Shown: piece after piece, positions 55,133-64,000 of the stretch | Position numbering within the stretch: the stretch's first letter is position 1 | How the letters are laid out: every line of letters starts with the position of its first letter | Source: Sphingomonas ginsengisoli An et al. 2013 | GTDB taxonomy: Bacteria; Pseudomonadota; Alphaproteobacteria; Sphingomonadales; Sphingomonadaceae | Length of the DNA stretch: 64,000 nucleotides | Direction: 5' to 3' | Assembly: GCF_009363895.1 (NCBI RefSeq) | Contig: NZ_CP045434.1 | Coordinates: 1,364,001-1,428,000 of the forward strand | The notes under the pieces: generated by a model | The model's input: the letters and a program-made list of their open reading frames with translations, nothing else | Database searches by the model: none | Told to the model about the DNA's origin: nothing | Program-made: the position numbers and the translations under genes

Positions 55133-55167
55133 AACGGGCGGCGCTCCCTCGGGACGCCGCCCGTTTC
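55133..55167 (+). terminator. Rho-independent-type terminator after the RTX gene
   Basis: AACGGGCGGCG (55133-55143) pairs perfectly with CGCCGCCCGTT (55155-55165) around an 11-base loop, and the 3' arm runs into a short T-run (GTTTC). It lies 51 bases after the RTX stop and before the aldehyde dehydrogenase gene, which therefore has its own promoter. Confidence 0.75.
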
Positions 55168-55244
55168 GTGTCTGGCACCAGCCCTTTGCAGCCGCGGCGC
55201 GGAAGCATAGACCGGTCCGCACCACCGCTTGCGGAGCGCACCTT

Positions 55245-56678
55245 ATGGCCGACGCCGACCCTCGCCTCCCCGCCACCGACAGCGCCGAGATGCGGCGCCT
55301 GTTCGACCTCCAGCACGCCGCCTCGCGCCGCGACCCGCCCGCCGACCTCGCGCTCCGCCGCGACCGGCTGAGCCGGCTCGGCGACATCGTTCGTTACAAC
55401 GGCGACCGCTTCGCCGACGCCATCTCGAGCGACTTCGGCACCCGCGCGCGGATCGAGACCGAGCTGATGGAGCTGGTGCCGACGCTCGGCGCCATCCGCT
55501 ACGCGCGCAAGAATCTGCCCAAGTGGATGAAGCCCGAAAAGCGCCACGTCGGCCTCAACTTCCAGCCGGGCAAGGCGTGGGTCCGGCACGAGCCGCTCGG
55601 CGTGATCGGCATCATCTCGCCCTGGAACTACCCCCTCCAGCTCGCCTTCTCGCCGGCGATCGACGCCATGGCCGCGGGCAATCGCGTGCTGTTGAAGCCG
55701 AGCGAGCTGACCCCGGCCTTCGCCGCCTTGCTCGAGGAGCTGGTCGCCGCCTCGTTCGACCCGGCCGAGGTGGCCGTGGTCACCGGCGGGGTCGAGGTCG
55801 GCAAAGCCTTCGCGTCGCTGCCGTTCGACCATCTCTTGTTCACCGGCTCGACCGCGATCGGCCGCCAGGTCTACCGCGCCGCGGCCGACAACCTCGTCCC
55901 CGTCACGCTCGAATTGGGCGGCAAGTCGCCCGCCATCGTCTGCGACGATTATCCGCTGGCCAAGGCCGCGCGCTCGATCGCCTTCGGCAAGTTCCTCAAC
56001 GCCGGCCAGACCTGCATCGCCCCCGACTATGTGCTGGTCCCGCAGGGCAAGGCGGAGGCAATGGCCGCCGCACTGCTCGCCGAGGTAAAGCGCGGCTATC
56101 CGCAAGTCGCCGACAATCCCGATTATTCGGGCGTCATCAGCGAGCGCCACCGCCAGCGGCTGCTCGACGCCATCGCCACCGCCGAGGAGAAGGGCGCGAC
56201 CGTGCTCCAGCATGGCGCGGACACTGCGGCCGCCGCCGGCAAGGTGCCGCCGACCATCGTCCTCGATGCGCCGCCCGAGACCATCCTCGCTTCCGAGGAA
56301 ATCTTCGGGCCGGTCCTCCCGGTCGTCGGCTACCGCTCGCTCGGCGAGGCGATCGCATTCGTCAACGCGCGCGACCGCCCGCTCGCGCTCTACTGCTTCA
56401 CCAAGGACGGCGCGCGCGAGGATGAGGTGCTCGACCGCACCTTGTCGGGCGGGGTGACGGTCAACGGCACCCTCCTCCACATCGCGCAGGAGAGCCTGCC
56501 GTTCGGCGGGGTCGGCGCAAGCGGCATCGGCGCCTACCACGGCAAGGAAGGCTTCCGGCGCTTCAGCCACGCGCGCGGCGTCTACAAGAGCGGCGCCTGG
56601 AACGCGTTCGAAAAGCTCGGCCCGCCGTGGGGCAGCTTCGCCCGCAAGGTTGCCAAGGCCATGCTCAAGCGCGGCTGA
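55245..56678 (+). CDS. Aldehyde dehydrogenase, coniferyl-aldehyde type
   Basis: A 477-residue NAD-dependent aldehyde dehydrogenase. The catalytic Cys is C257 (N-A-G-Q-T-C-I-A-P) and the general base E223 (L-E-L-G-G-K-S-P). The cofactor loop is F-T-G-S-T-A-I-G. The N-terminus without extension and the C-terminal S-G-A-W-N-A-F-E-K-L-G-P-P-W match the coniferyl-aldehyde-dehydrogenase group. GGAG lies eight bases before the ATG. It faces the leftward monooxygenase operon across a convergent repeat. It probably oxidises an aldehyde made there, but broad specificity is usual in this group. Confidence 0.9.
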   Translation: MADADPRLPATDSAEMRRLFDLQHAASRRDPPADLALRRDRLSRLGDIVRYNGDRFADAISSDFGTRARIETELMELVPTLGAIRYARKNLPKWMKPEKRHVGLNFQPGKAWVRHEPLGVIGIISPWNYPLQLAFSPAIDAMAAGNRVLLKPSELTPAFAALLEELVAASFDPAEVAVVTGGVEVGKAFASLPFDHLLFTGSTAIGRQVYRAAADNLVPVTLELGGKSPAIVCDDYPLAKAARSIAFGKFLNAGQTCIAPDYVLVPQGKAEAMAAALLAEVKRGYPQVADNPDYSGVISERHRQRLLDAIATAEEKGATVLQHGADTAAAAGKVPPTIVLDAPPETILASEEIFGPVLPVVGYRSLGEAIAFVNARDRPLALYCFTKDGAREDEVLDRTLSGGVTVNGTLLHIAQESLPFGGVGASGIGAYHGKEGFRRFSHARGVYKSGAWNAFEKLGPPWGSFARKVAKAMLKRG

Positions 56679-56689
56679 GCCTGTTTGCT

Positions 56690-56773
56690 CGTCATGCTGA
56701 ACTTGTTTCAGCATCCATCTTCGAGCCGCAACGTGGGCGGAGGAATGGCCCCTGAAACGAGTTCAGGGTGACG
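56690..56773. repeat. 84-bp inverted-repeat element between convergent genes
   Basis: The 29-base left arm (56690-56718, beginning CGTCATGCTGAACTTG) and right arm (56745-56773, ending GTTCAGGGTGACG) are imperfect inverted repeats, matching at 23 of 29 positions when one is reverse-complemented. The sequence belongs to a dispersed sphingomonad repeat type as I know it. It may act as a bidirectional terminator between the convergent aldehyde dehydrogenase and GMC genes. Confidence 0.6.
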
Positions 56774-56785
56774 ACTGCCGTTCGT

Positions 56786-58453
56786 CTACGCCGCTACCCG
56801 CGCCTTTGCGCTGGCCTTGATCATGTCCGCCGCTTTCTCCGCGATCATGATCGTCGGCGCATTGGTGTTGCCGCTGACGAGGCGCGGCATGATCGAGGCG
56901 TCGACCACGCGAAGCCCATCGAGCCCGTGGACGCGCAGTTCAGGATCGACCACCGCGCCCGCGTGACGGCCCATCGCGCAGGTCCCGACCGGGTGGTAGA
57001 TCGTCGTCCCCCGCTCGCGCGCATAGTCGAGCAGCGCCGCATCGCTCGCCACCGCCGCGCCGGGGTTGGTCTCATGGTCGATATAGCCGGCCAGCGGCGC
57101 GGTGGCGGCGATCCGCCGGCCCCATTTCAAGGCGGCCACCACCACTTCCTCGTCGAGCGGGTTCGACAGATAATTGGGCGCGATCGCCGGATGCTCGGCC
57201 GGGTCGCCGCTGCGAAGATGGACCGAACCGCGCGATTCCGGACGCAGCTGGCACGGCGCGATGGTCAGCCCAGGTTCGCCCTCCAGCTCCATCTTCTGCT
57301 CGTTGGCGAGCTTCTCGGCGTCCATCGTCGCCGGCAGGATATGAAACTGGATGTCGGGGCCGGCGAGGTCGGGGCGCGACTTGCAGAACACCCCGACATG
57401 CGCCGCCGACAGCGTCAGCAGCCCGCGCTTCTCGCGGAAATAGCGAACCACCTCCCTGAGCAGCCGCGGCCCCCTCGCCAGCTCGTTGACCGAGATGGTC
57501 CCCGCCTTCAGCCGGTAAGTCTCGCCGACCACATAATGGTCCTGCAAATTCTCGCCGACGCCCGCCAGCTCGTGCACCACCTCGATGCCGAGCCCGCGCA
57601 GCCGCTCAGCCTGCCCGACCCCTGACAATTCGAGCAGTTGCGGCGAGTTGATCGCCCCGCCCGCGAGGATCACCTCGCGCCGCGCATGGACCACCCGCCG
57701 CACCCCGCGCTGGGTGAACTCGACCCCGGTCGCGCGCTTGCCCTCGAACCGCACCAGGCTGGCCAGCGCGCGGGTCTCGACGGTCAGGTTGGCGCGACCC
57801 ATTGCCGGGTGGAGGTAAGCGACCGCCGCCGAGCAGCGCTTGCCGTCCTTGATGTTGAGCTGGAACCAGCCGACCCCTTCCTGCTCGGGCCCGTTCAGGT
57901 CCCGCTCGGGCAGCCCCAGCGCGACGCACGCCGCAATCGCCGCCTCGCTCACCGCATGGCCGTCGCGCGGGTCGGAGACGTTCAAGGGCCCGCCGACCGC
58001 ATGGTCGTCGCACGGCCCGCGCTCCTGATGCTGCGCCTTGCGGAAGTAAGGGAAGACCTCGTCCCACCCCCACCCCTCGCAACCCAATTGGCGCCAATGG
58101 TCATAGTCCGACCGCTGCCCGCGGACGTAAAGCATCGCGTTGATCGACGACGATCCGCCGAGCACCTTGCCGCGCGGCCAGACGTGCTGGCGGCCGTGGG
58201 TGCCGGGGTCGGGCTCGGTCACGTAGAGCCAGTTGACCTTGGGGTCCTTCAGCGTCTGCGAGTAACCGAGCGGGACGTGGATCCACATATTGCTGATTAA
58301 CTGCGACGGCTCCTTCAAAGGCCGGTCGTCGCCGCCCGCCTCGAGCAGCACCACGCTCACCGCCGGGTCCTCGCTCAGCCGCGCGGCGAGCACGCAGCCG
58401 GCCGAGCCCGCGCCGACGATCACATAGTCCGCTGTCCGCTCCGCCTCGGCCAT
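56786..58453 (-). CDS. GMC-family FAD oxidoreductase (choline dehydrogenase-like)
   Basis: A 555-residue flavoprotein from the ATG at 58453, which has AGGAGG seven bases upstream; the frame to 58489 is an unneeded extension. The FAD-binding G-A-G-S-A-G is at residues 14-19. Downstream are the GMC signatures G-G-S-S-S-I-N and G-A-I-N-S-P-Q-L-L. Catalytic H487 lies in H-P-V-G-T-C and the second conserved residue is N529 (G-N-T-N-A-P). These enzymes oxidise alcohols. It is fourth in the BVMO operon, 11 bases after the hydrolase, so it probably acts on an alcohol of that pathway rather than on choline. Confidence 0.92.
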   Translation of the reverse strand: MAEAERTADYVIVGAGSAGCVLAARLSEDPAVSVVLLEAGGDDRPLKEPSQLISNMWIHVPLGYSQTLKDPKVNWLYVTEPDPGTHGRQHVWPRGKVLGGSSSINAMLYVRGQRSDYDHWRQLGCEGWGWDEVFPYFRKAQHQERGPCDDHAVGGPLNVSDPRDGHAVSEAAIAACVALGLPERDLNGPEQEGVGWFQLNIKDGKRCSAAVAYLHPAMGRANLTVETRALASLVRFEGKRATGVEFTQRGVRRVVHARREVILAGGAINSPQLLELSGVGQAERLRGLGIEVVHELAGVGENLQDHYVVGETYRLKAGTISVNELARGPRLLREVVRYFREKRGLLTLSAAHVGVFCKSRPDLAGPDIQFHILPATMDAEKLANEQKMELEGEPGLTIAPCQLRPESRGSVHLRSGDPAEHPAIAPNYLSNPLDEEVVVAALKWGRRIAATAPLAGYIDHETNPGAAVASDAALLDYARERGTTIYHPVGTCAMGRHAGAVVDPELRVHGLDGLRVVDASIMPRLVSGNTNAPTIMIAEKAADMIKASAKARVAA

Positions 58454-58464
58454 CCGCCGGCCTC

Positions 58465-59394
58465 CTACTGGATCGCGCTGCGCACCCACTGCGCGGTCTC
58501 GACCGGCACCGTGTAGGGCAGCATGTGCCCGCCCTCTCGCAGCGTCAGCCGCGCGCCCGGAATCTCGTTGGCGGTCTTCTCGCCATGCTCGCGATAGTCG
58601 AGCAGATTGTCGCCGCGCCCGTAGAGGATGGCGACCGGCAGGTTGAGGTCCGCATAATGCGCGATGATTTCCTCAGCGTCGGCCTGGGCGAGCTGGAGGT
58701 CGCCGCACGCCGCCGCGACATTGCCCGGCCGCATCGCCAGCGCGCCGCCGCCGCTCGTCAGATAATCCGCTGGAACCGGCTCGGGCTTGAACACCTCGAC
58801 GAGCGTCTTGTCGCGGGTCGCCACCGCCAGCGGCACCGCGATTGTCCGCGCCACCAGCGGCACCACCGACAGCGGCAGCATCAGGCCCTTGAAGATCTCG
58901 GGCACGTCGCGCACCGGCTGGGTCGCCGGGGCGATCAGCGCGAGCCCGCCGACCTTGTCGGGATGGCGGTGCGCGACCGTCAGGCTGAGCGCGCCGCCAA
59001 GCGAATGGCCGACCAGGATCGGCTTCTCGAGCCCCAGTTCGTCGATCAGCGCGGCGATCGCGTCGGCCTGGTCGGACAGCCGCTGCGAACCGCTCGGCAG
59101 CGGCGGCGAATAGCCCGAGCCCGGGCGGTCGATGCGGATCACCCGATGGTCCTTGGCGAGCTCGTCGACCATCGCCTGGCCGAAGCTGCGCAGCTGCGCG
59201 CCAAGCCCGTGGATCAGAAGCAGCGGTCGCCCCTCGCCCTGCTCGGTGACGTGCAGCTTGTAAGGCCCGGCGCTGACGATCCGCCCGTCCATCGGCACCA
59301 TTTCCTCGTGCCGCCGCGCCGCGCGCGCGCTGTAGACTCCCGCGCCGAGCAGCCCTGCCGCCGCGGCGACGCCGCCGATCACCCACTTCTTCAT
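58465..59394 (-). CDS. Alpha/beta-hydrolase with N-terminal membrane anchor
   Basis: A 309-residue protein. An N-terminal hydrophobic segment (V-I-G-G-V-A-A-A-A-G-L-L-G-A-G-V) probably anchors it in the inner membrane. The hydrolase core has H-G-L-G-A and nucleophile motif G-H-S-L-G-G, with a C-terminal G-G-H-M supplying the His. ATG 59394 overlaps the stop of the upstream SDR gene. Downstream of a Baeyer-Villiger enzyme it is well placed to cleave the resulting ester or lactone. Confidence 0.88.
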   Translation of the reverse strand: MKKWVIGGVAAAAGLLGAGVYSARAARRHEEMVPMDGRIVSAGPYKLHVTEQGEGRPLLLIHGLGAQLRSFGQAMVDELAKDHRVIRIDRPGSGYSPPLPSGSQRLSDQADAIAALIDELGLEKPILVGHSLGGALSLTVAHRHPDKVGGLALIAPATQPVRDVPEIFKGLMLPLSVVPLVARTIAVPLAVATRDKTLVEVFKPEPVPADYLTSGGGALAMRPGNVAAACGDLQLAQADAEEIIAHYADLNLPVAILYGRGDNLLDYREHGEKTANEIPGARLTLREGGHMLPYTVPVETAQWVRSAIQ

Positions 59395-60209
59395 GACATG
59401 CCCCGTCCCAGGAATTTCCAATAGCCGACCGGCGCGACCCGCTCGATCAGCGCCGCGAACTTGGCGTCGTTGCCGACCAGCACCCGCGGCTTCTCGCCCT
59501 CGACCGCGGCGACGATGATCTCGCCCGCCTTCACTGGCGACATCTTGAGGAATTTCTCGGAAAATTCGGTGCGGCGGGCGTCGATCTCGGCCGCTTCCTC
59601 ATTGCTCACGTGTCGCGGCCCCCGCGCATTGCGGGCAATGTTGGTCTTGATCCCGCCCGGATGCACCACCGTCACCCCGACCGGTGAGTTCGCCAGCTTG
59701 AGCTCGTTGCGCAGGCTCTCGGAAAAGCCGCGCACCGCGAACTTGGCGGCCGAATAAGCCGTCTGCCCCGGCGGCGCGATCAGCCCGAACAGGCTCGACA
59801 CGTTGACGATCCGCGCCGCGTCGCGCGCCTTGAGTTCCGGCAGGAAGGCGCGGGTCAGCCGCACCACCGCATGGAAATTGACCTCCATCAGCCAGTCGAA
59901 ATCGGCCTCGTCGACCTGCTCGAACGTGCCTCCGATCGCCACCCCGGCGTTGTTGACCAGGAGGTCGACGCGGCCGTGCGCGGCGATCACCTGCGCGGGC
60001 AGCGCGAGGCACGCCGCGCGATCCGTGACGTCGAGCTTGTGGGTGGTGACGGTGACGTCGCGGATCATCGCCGCGGTCTCGCGCAACCCGTCCTCGTTGA
60101 CGTCGGCGATGGCGAGGTGGCAGCCGCGCCGGCTGCAGGCGAGCGCGATCCCGCGCCCGATCCCGCTGCCCGCGCCGGTGACGACGGCGACCCGTCCGGC
60201 GAGCTTCAC
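59391..60209 (-). CDS. Short-chain dehydrogenase/reductase
   Basis: A 272-residue SDR starting at a GTG whose GTGA overlaps the monooxygenase stop. It has V-T-G-A-G-S-G-I-G-R-G, D-V-N, N-N-A-G-V, catalytic S in V-S-S-L-F-G, and Y-S-A-A-K. The long C-terminal tail (E-F-S-E-K-F-L-K-M-S-P-V-K-A-G) is typical of SDRs found beside flavin monooxygenases. It likely interconverts the alcohol and ketone for the BVMO. Codons upstream of 60209 belong to an antisense-like extension. Confidence 0.9.
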   Translation of the reverse strand: MKLAGRVAVVTGAGSGIGRGIALACSRRGCHLAIADVNEDGLRETAAMIRDVTVTTHKLDVTDRAACLALPAQVIAAHGRVDLLVNNAGVAIGGTFEQVDEADFDWLMEVNFHAVVRLTRAFLPELKARDAARIVNVSSLFGLIAPPGQTAYSAAKFAVRGFSESLRNELKLANSPVGVTVVHPGGIKTNIARNARGPRHVSNEEAAEIDARRTEFSEKFLKMSPVKAGEIIVAAVEGEKPRVLVGNDAKFAALIERVAPVGYWKFLGRGMS

Positions 60210-61726
60210 GCGGCTTCCTTTTCGTGGCGCGGCGACGATGCGGCGGAGCCCCGCGCGCGCGTGAACAACATCACCCCGTCCTCCAGTTTTCCACGCCGCA
60301 GCGCGCGGCGGTCGCGCAAATAATTCTGGTAGAGTTTCCACGGCGCGCGGTCGCCCTGCTTGGGCAGGATCGCCAGCGCGCGCTGGACGTAGCCGCTGGT
60401 GAAATCGAGGAACGGCACCTCGGCGACGTCGGCCTCCTGCCGCGGGGTCGCGATCTGCTTGCCCGTCGCCTTAAGATGGTTGAGCAGCCGCGTCAGATAG
60501 ACCGACGTCAAATCCGCCTTCAGCGTCCACGAGGCGTTGGTATAGCCGAAGCTGTAGCTCAAATTGGGCACATCGCCGAACATCATGCCCTTGTAGGTCA
60601 TGTGCTCGTTCAACTGCTGGCGGACCCCGTCGACCGAGACGGCGATATCGCTCAGCAATTGCAGCTTGAGCCCGGTCGCCGCGACCACGATGTCGGCGGC
60701 GAGCTCGCGCCCCGACTTGAGCAATATGCCGCTCGCCGTGAACCGCTCGATATGGTCGGTGACCACCTCGATCTTGCCATCGCGGATGCCGGCGAACAGG
60801 TCGGCGTCGGGCACCAGGCAGACGCGCTGGTCCCACGGATTGTAGCTCGGGCTGAAATGCGTCTCGACCGCATAATCGGCGGGCAGCTCGCGCTGGACGC
60901 CCTTCTTCATCAGCTTCTTCATCATCGCCGGCCGCCGCCGCGCGAGCTGGAAGAAGAATTGCTGCATCAGCACGTTGCGCCAGCGCACCACGCCGTAGCT
61001 CGCCTTGGGCCCGAGCAGCCCGCGCAGCCGGTTGGCGGTTTTGTCGACCGACGGCCGGCTCGCCATGTAGGTCGGCGAGCGCTGGAGCATGGTGACGTGC
61101 GCAGCCCCCGCCTTGGCCATCTCGGGCACGATCGTCACCGCGGTCGCGCCGCTGCCGATCACCACCACGCGCTTGCCGGCGAAGTCGAGGTCGGCGGGCC
61201 AGAATTGCGCGTGGAAGAAACGGCCGGCGAACTCCCCGACGCCGGCGAAATCCGGCAGATAAGCCTCGCGGTAATCATAATAGCCGGTGCCCATGTGCAG
61301 CCACTGGCAGCGGATCGTCACCGTCTCGCCGGTGTCGCTGCGCCTGGCCTCGACCGTCCACCGCGCGGTGGCGCTGTCGAAGTCGGCGCTGACGACATGG
61401 TGGTGGAAGCGGATGTGCCGGCGGATGCCATATTTGTCCGCGACCATGTTGACGTAATTCAGGATGCTCGGCCCGTCGGCGATCGCCTTGGCCTCGGTCC
61501 ACGGCTCGAAGCTGTAGCCGAGCGTATACATGTCGCTGTCCGAACGGATGCCGGGATATTTGAACAGGTCCCACGTCCCGCCGATCGCCGGGCGGCTTTC
61601 GAGGATCGCGTAGCTGCGCTCGGGACAATAGGTCTGGAGGTGCCAAGCGGCCCCGATCCCGGAGATGCCGGCGCCGACCACCAGCACATCGACGTCGCTG
61701 ACTTCGCGCTCGCTCATCGCGTCCAT
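60206..61726 (-). CDS. Flavin monooxygenase, Baeyer-Villiger type
   Basis: A 506-residue class B flavoprotein monooxygenase. It has an FAD motif G-A-G-I-S-G (residues 18-23), the Baeyer-Villiger fingerprint F-x-G-x-x-x-H-x-x-x-W-P at 166-177, and an NADPH motif G-S-G-A-T-A (191-196). It should insert oxygen next to a ketone to give an ester or lactone. An ATG three codons later (61717) is an equally good start. It is first in a four-gene leftward operon (BVMO, SDR, hydrolase, GMC oxidoreductase) and divergent from a TonB receptor across 187 bases. Confidence 0.9.
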   Translation of the reverse strand: MDAMSEREVSDVDVLVVGAGISGIGAAWHLQTYCPERSYAILESRPAIGGTWDLFKYPGIRSDSDMYTLGYSFEPWTEAKAIADGPSILNYVNMVADKYGIRRHIRFHHHVVSADFDSATARWTVEARRSDTGETVTIRCQWLHMGTGYYDYREAYLPDFAGVGEFAGRFFHAQFWPADLDFAGKRVVVIGSGATAVTIVPEMAKAGAAHVTMLQRSPTYMASRPSVDKTANRLRGLLGPKASYGVVRWRNVLMQQFFFQLARRRPAMMKKLMKKGVQRELPADYAVETHFSPSYNPWDQRVCLVPDADLFAGIRDGKIEVVTDHIERFTASGILLKSGRELAADIVVAATGLKLQLLSDIAVSVDGVRQQLNEHMTYKGMMFGDVPNLSYSFGYTNASWTLKADLTSVYLTRLLNHLKATGKQIATPRQEADVAEVPFLDFTSGYVQRALAILPKQGDRAPWKLYQNYLRDRRALRRGKLEDGVMLFTRARGSAASSPRHEKEAA

Positions 61727-61913
61727 TCCCGCGCTTGACAGTGGGCCGGGGCCCGTGCGTCATTGTGTGCGTCCAACCGCCGCGCTCCGCAAGGGGTGGG
61801 CATGCGGACGTAGGGCTACCCTTGGAGGAGGGCACCCGCGTTTGTTCGTTGTCGGTCGGCAACGTCGCCGGCCGTCGGGGCCGCCCCGCGCGGGCGCAAA
61901 GGGGAAACACGTC

Positions 61914-64000
61914 ATGACGCGTGCGCAATATCTGCTGGCCGGAGCCTCGCTCGCGGCGTTCGCTTTCGTAGCGCCGGCCGCGGCGCAGACCGTCCCCGAA
62001 CCCCAGGCCGGCCCACCCGCCGGCACCGTCACCACCGGCGCCGGCGACAGCGCACCGCAGGGCAAGAGCGGCGACGCCACCAGCGGCACCAGCCAGAGCG
62101 CCACCCCCGGCCGGCCGAGCACCACCGACACCGGCGGCGACATCATCGTCACCGCCCAGCGCCGCTCCGAAGCGCTCCAGCAAGTGCCGATCTCGGTCTC
62201 GGCCTTCACCGGCCAGGCGCTCGAGCGGCAGCAAATCAGCAATGCCAGCGACCTTCAGCTGTCGCTGCCCAACGTCACCTTCACCAAGACCAACTTCACT
62301 TCGTCGAGCTTCACCATCCGCGGCATCGGCGACCTCTGCACCGGCTTCAGCTGCGACGCGGCGACCGGCATCCACGTCAACGACATGCCGCTCGTTTCCA
62401 CCCGCCTGTTCGAGACCGAATATTTCGACCTCGAGCGGGTCGAGGTGCTGCGCGGTCCGCAGGGCACGCTGTTCGGCCGCAACGCGACCTCGGGCGTGGT
62501 CAACTTCATCACCGCGCGGCCCAACCTCAGCCGCGCGGCGGCCTCGGCCAGCGTCGAGGTCGGCAATTACCAGTCGGTCAAACTGAACGCGATGGTCAAC
62601 CTGCCGCTGACCGACACGCTCGGCGTGCGCGTGGCGGGCTATCTGCTCGGCCGCGACGGCTACACGAAGAACCTGTTCGACAATTCGCGGATCGACGGGC
62701 GCGACCTGTGGGCGCTGCGCGGTTCGATCCGCTGGAAGCCGTCGGCGGGCACCACGCTCGACGTCATCGGCTATGCCTTTAACGAGGACGACGACCGCTC
62801 GCGCATCCAGAAGCAGCTCTGCCACCGCGACCCGACCGGCGTCCTGGGCTGCCTCCCCGACCGCCTCGCCAACGAAGTGGTCAACGGCAATTCGACCCTC
62901 TCGGCGACGCTCTCATCACGGCAGTTCATCAACGCTGCGGCCGGCTTCAACCCGCTGATCGCGAGCTTCGGGCTCGGCCTCACCAACTTGAACAGCGGGG
63001 TCGATCCCTTCTTCGGCGGGATCACCAACCCGTCCGACCTGCGCACCGTCAACGCCGACTTCAACCCGACCTACCGCGCGAAGGAATATTTCGTGATGGG
63101 CCGGCTCGAGCAGAATCTCGGCGACCAGTTCAGCGCCACGCTGACCGGCGGCTGGGCCAAGAACAGCGTCGACAGCCGCACCGACTACAACCTCCTCGCC
63201 GGCAACAGCCTCGCCGGCAATTCGGGCCTGGTAAACCTCTACGGCCTGAGCCTCGCCCCCGGCGCCGCCTTCCCGGGTGGGGTCAACCCGTTCACCAACG
63301 CGGTGCGGGCGCTGATCCCCAACGGTCCGCTCGGCAACATCTGCACCTCGGAAACCAACCTCAACTACACCGGCATCTACGGCGGCTTCACCAACCGCTG
63401 CACGCCCGGCAGCACAGACTACGACCGGTCGCAAAGCTACTACCGGCAATATTCGCTCGAGGGGCACATCGATTCCAACTTCAAGGGGCCGTTCAATTTC
63501 CTCTTGGGCGGCATCTATCTCGACGGCCGCTTCACCAACTCCAACTATTATGTCGCCAGCGCCGGCCTCGATTATGCCTCGGGCGTGCTCGGCGCGATCC
63601 AGGCGCTCGGCCAGCGCGCGGCGGGGGCGACCTTCCCCAACAGCTTCCTCGCCCCGCCCTTCTTCAACTCGGAGGTCAGCGACTTCCGCCTGAAGAGCTA
63701 CGGCCTGTTCGGCGAGGCCTATTTCCAGGCCAGCGACAAATTGAAGTTCACGCTCGGCGCCCGCTACAGCCACGACGACAAATTGCAGGTGGCGCGCGCG
63801 CCGATCTTGAGCTTCCTCGTCCCCTTCGGCCTGACCGACGCCAACCAGTCGCCGTTCCTCGGCCTCTACGACGCCGACGCCTCGACCGCCGGCAACCAGG
63901 CCAATGCGGTCGGCCGGGTCAAGTTCGGGCGGCTCACCGGCCGGCTCGTCGCCGACTATCAGATGACGCCCAACAACCTGCTCTACGCGTCCTATTCGCG
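61914..64000 (+). CDS. TonB-dependent outer-membrane receptor, 3' end outside the window
   Basis: The frame from ATG 61914 (AAAGGGGAAA upstream) stays open to the window edge, 695 codons. It has a signal peptide (F-V-A-P-A-A-A-Q), a Gly/Thr/Ser-rich linker, TonB box and plug from G-D-I-I-V-T-A-Q-R-R, and V-E-V-L-R-G-P-Q-G-T-L-F-G-R-N. The barrel strands extend past L-L-Y-A-S-Y-S. It is divergent from the BVMO operon and may import its hydrophobic substrate. A TTGACA at 61735-61740 could be part of its promoter, but no good -10 was seen. Confidence 0.92.
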   Translation, partial: MTRAQYLLAGASLAAFAFVAPAAAQTVPEPQAGPPAGTVTTGAGDSAPQGKSGDATSGTSQSATPGRPSTTDTGGDIIVTAQRRSEALQQVPISVSAFTGQALERQQISNASDLQLSLPNVTFTKTNFTSSSFTIRGIGDLCTGFSCDAATGIHVNDMPLVSTRLFETEYFDLERVEVLRGPQGTLFGRNATSGVVNFITARPNLSRAAASASVEVGNYQSVKLNAMVNLPLTDTLGVRVAGYLLGRDGYTKNLFDNSRIDGRDLWALRGSIRWKPSAGTTLDVIGYAFNEDDDRSRIQKQLCHRDPTGVLGCLPDRLANEVVNGNSTLSATLSSRQFINAAAGFNPLIASFGLGLTNLNSGVDPFFGGITNPSDLRTVNADFNPTYRAKEYFVMGRLEQNLGDQFSATLTGGWAKNSVDSRTDYNLLAGNSLAGNSGLVNLYGLSLAPGAAFPGGVNPFTNAVRALIPNGPLGNICTSETNLNYTGIYGGFTNRCTPGSTDYDRSQSYYRQYSLEGHIDSNFKGPFNFLLGGIYLDGRFTNSNYYVASAGLDYASGVLGAIQALGQRAAGATFPNSFLAPPFFNSEVSDFRLKSYGLFGEAYFQASDKLKFTLGARYSHDDKLQVARAPILSFLVPFGLTDANQSPFLGLYDADASTAGNQANAVGRVKFGRLTGRLVADYQMTPNNLLYASYS

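Overview
The window is high-GC DNA that reads as a sphingomonad chromosome (Sphingomonas or a close relative in the Alphaproteobacteria). The evidence is three long TonB-dependent receptors with Ala/Pro/Gln-rich N-termini, LuxR-HTH and MarR-like small regulators of a type I associate with this group, and dense operons joined by ATGA/GTGA overlaps. This is inferred from protein content; no rRNA or tRNA gene was seen.

Layout. (1) 1-4059 is the 3' part of a large type V autotransporter adhesin, cut by the window edge. (2) About 4.1-16.55 kb is an accessory region with visibly lower GC. It holds an orphan ParB-methyltransferase with a DUF5681 partner, two decayed genes (a frameshifted MmyB-type regulator and an NAD-epimerase with an amber codon), a double-PilZ protein, three paralogous MarR-like winged-helix proteins, two small ORFs with ribosome binding sites, a LuxR-HTH membrane protein, a RadC/JAB protein, a diguanylate cyclase and a serine-recombinase remnant. 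Two degenerate copies of one CCCTGTT/AACAGGG repeat element lie at about 6.14-6.36 and 16.33-16.55 kb. (3) 16.57-37.15 kb is a glucuronide/hexuronate utilisation locus: uxuB-uxaC face kdgK-exuT-GH31, followed by a FadR-type GntR regulator, a TonB receptor, a secreted esterase-like hydrolase, uxuA, a GH2 beta-glucuronidase carrying the diagnostic N-x-K motif, a GH3 enzyme and an M1 aminopeptidase. (4) 37.2-47.9 kb is a second uptake and catabolic cluster: carboxylesterase, SDR, ROK kinase, TonB receptor, FAD-linked hydroxy-acid oxidase, HSL-type hydrolase, MFS transporter, AraC and GntR regulators. (5) 48.4-55.1 kb is a 2213-residue RTX metalloprotease-like protein. (6) 55.2-64 kb has an aldehyde dehydrogenase, a four-gene leftward operon (Baeyer-Villiger-type monooxygenase, SDR, alpha/beta hydrolase, GMC oxidoreductase) and a divergent TonB receptor cut by the right edge.

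How the genes work together. The inferred route in region 3 starts with an outer-membrane receptor importing glucuronides. Exported GH2 (with GH3 and the esterase) releases glucuronate, ExuT carries it across the inner membrane, and UxaC, UxuB, UxuA and KdgK convert it to KDPG. The KDPG aldolase is not in the window. Candidate FadR-type operators (TTGGT-N3-ACCAA-like) sit in front of kdgK and exuT. In region 4, two near-identical 16-base motifs lie before the TonB receptor and before the araC-gntR pair. Region 6 is arranged as an alcohol-to-ketone-to-ester-to-acid degradation cassette.
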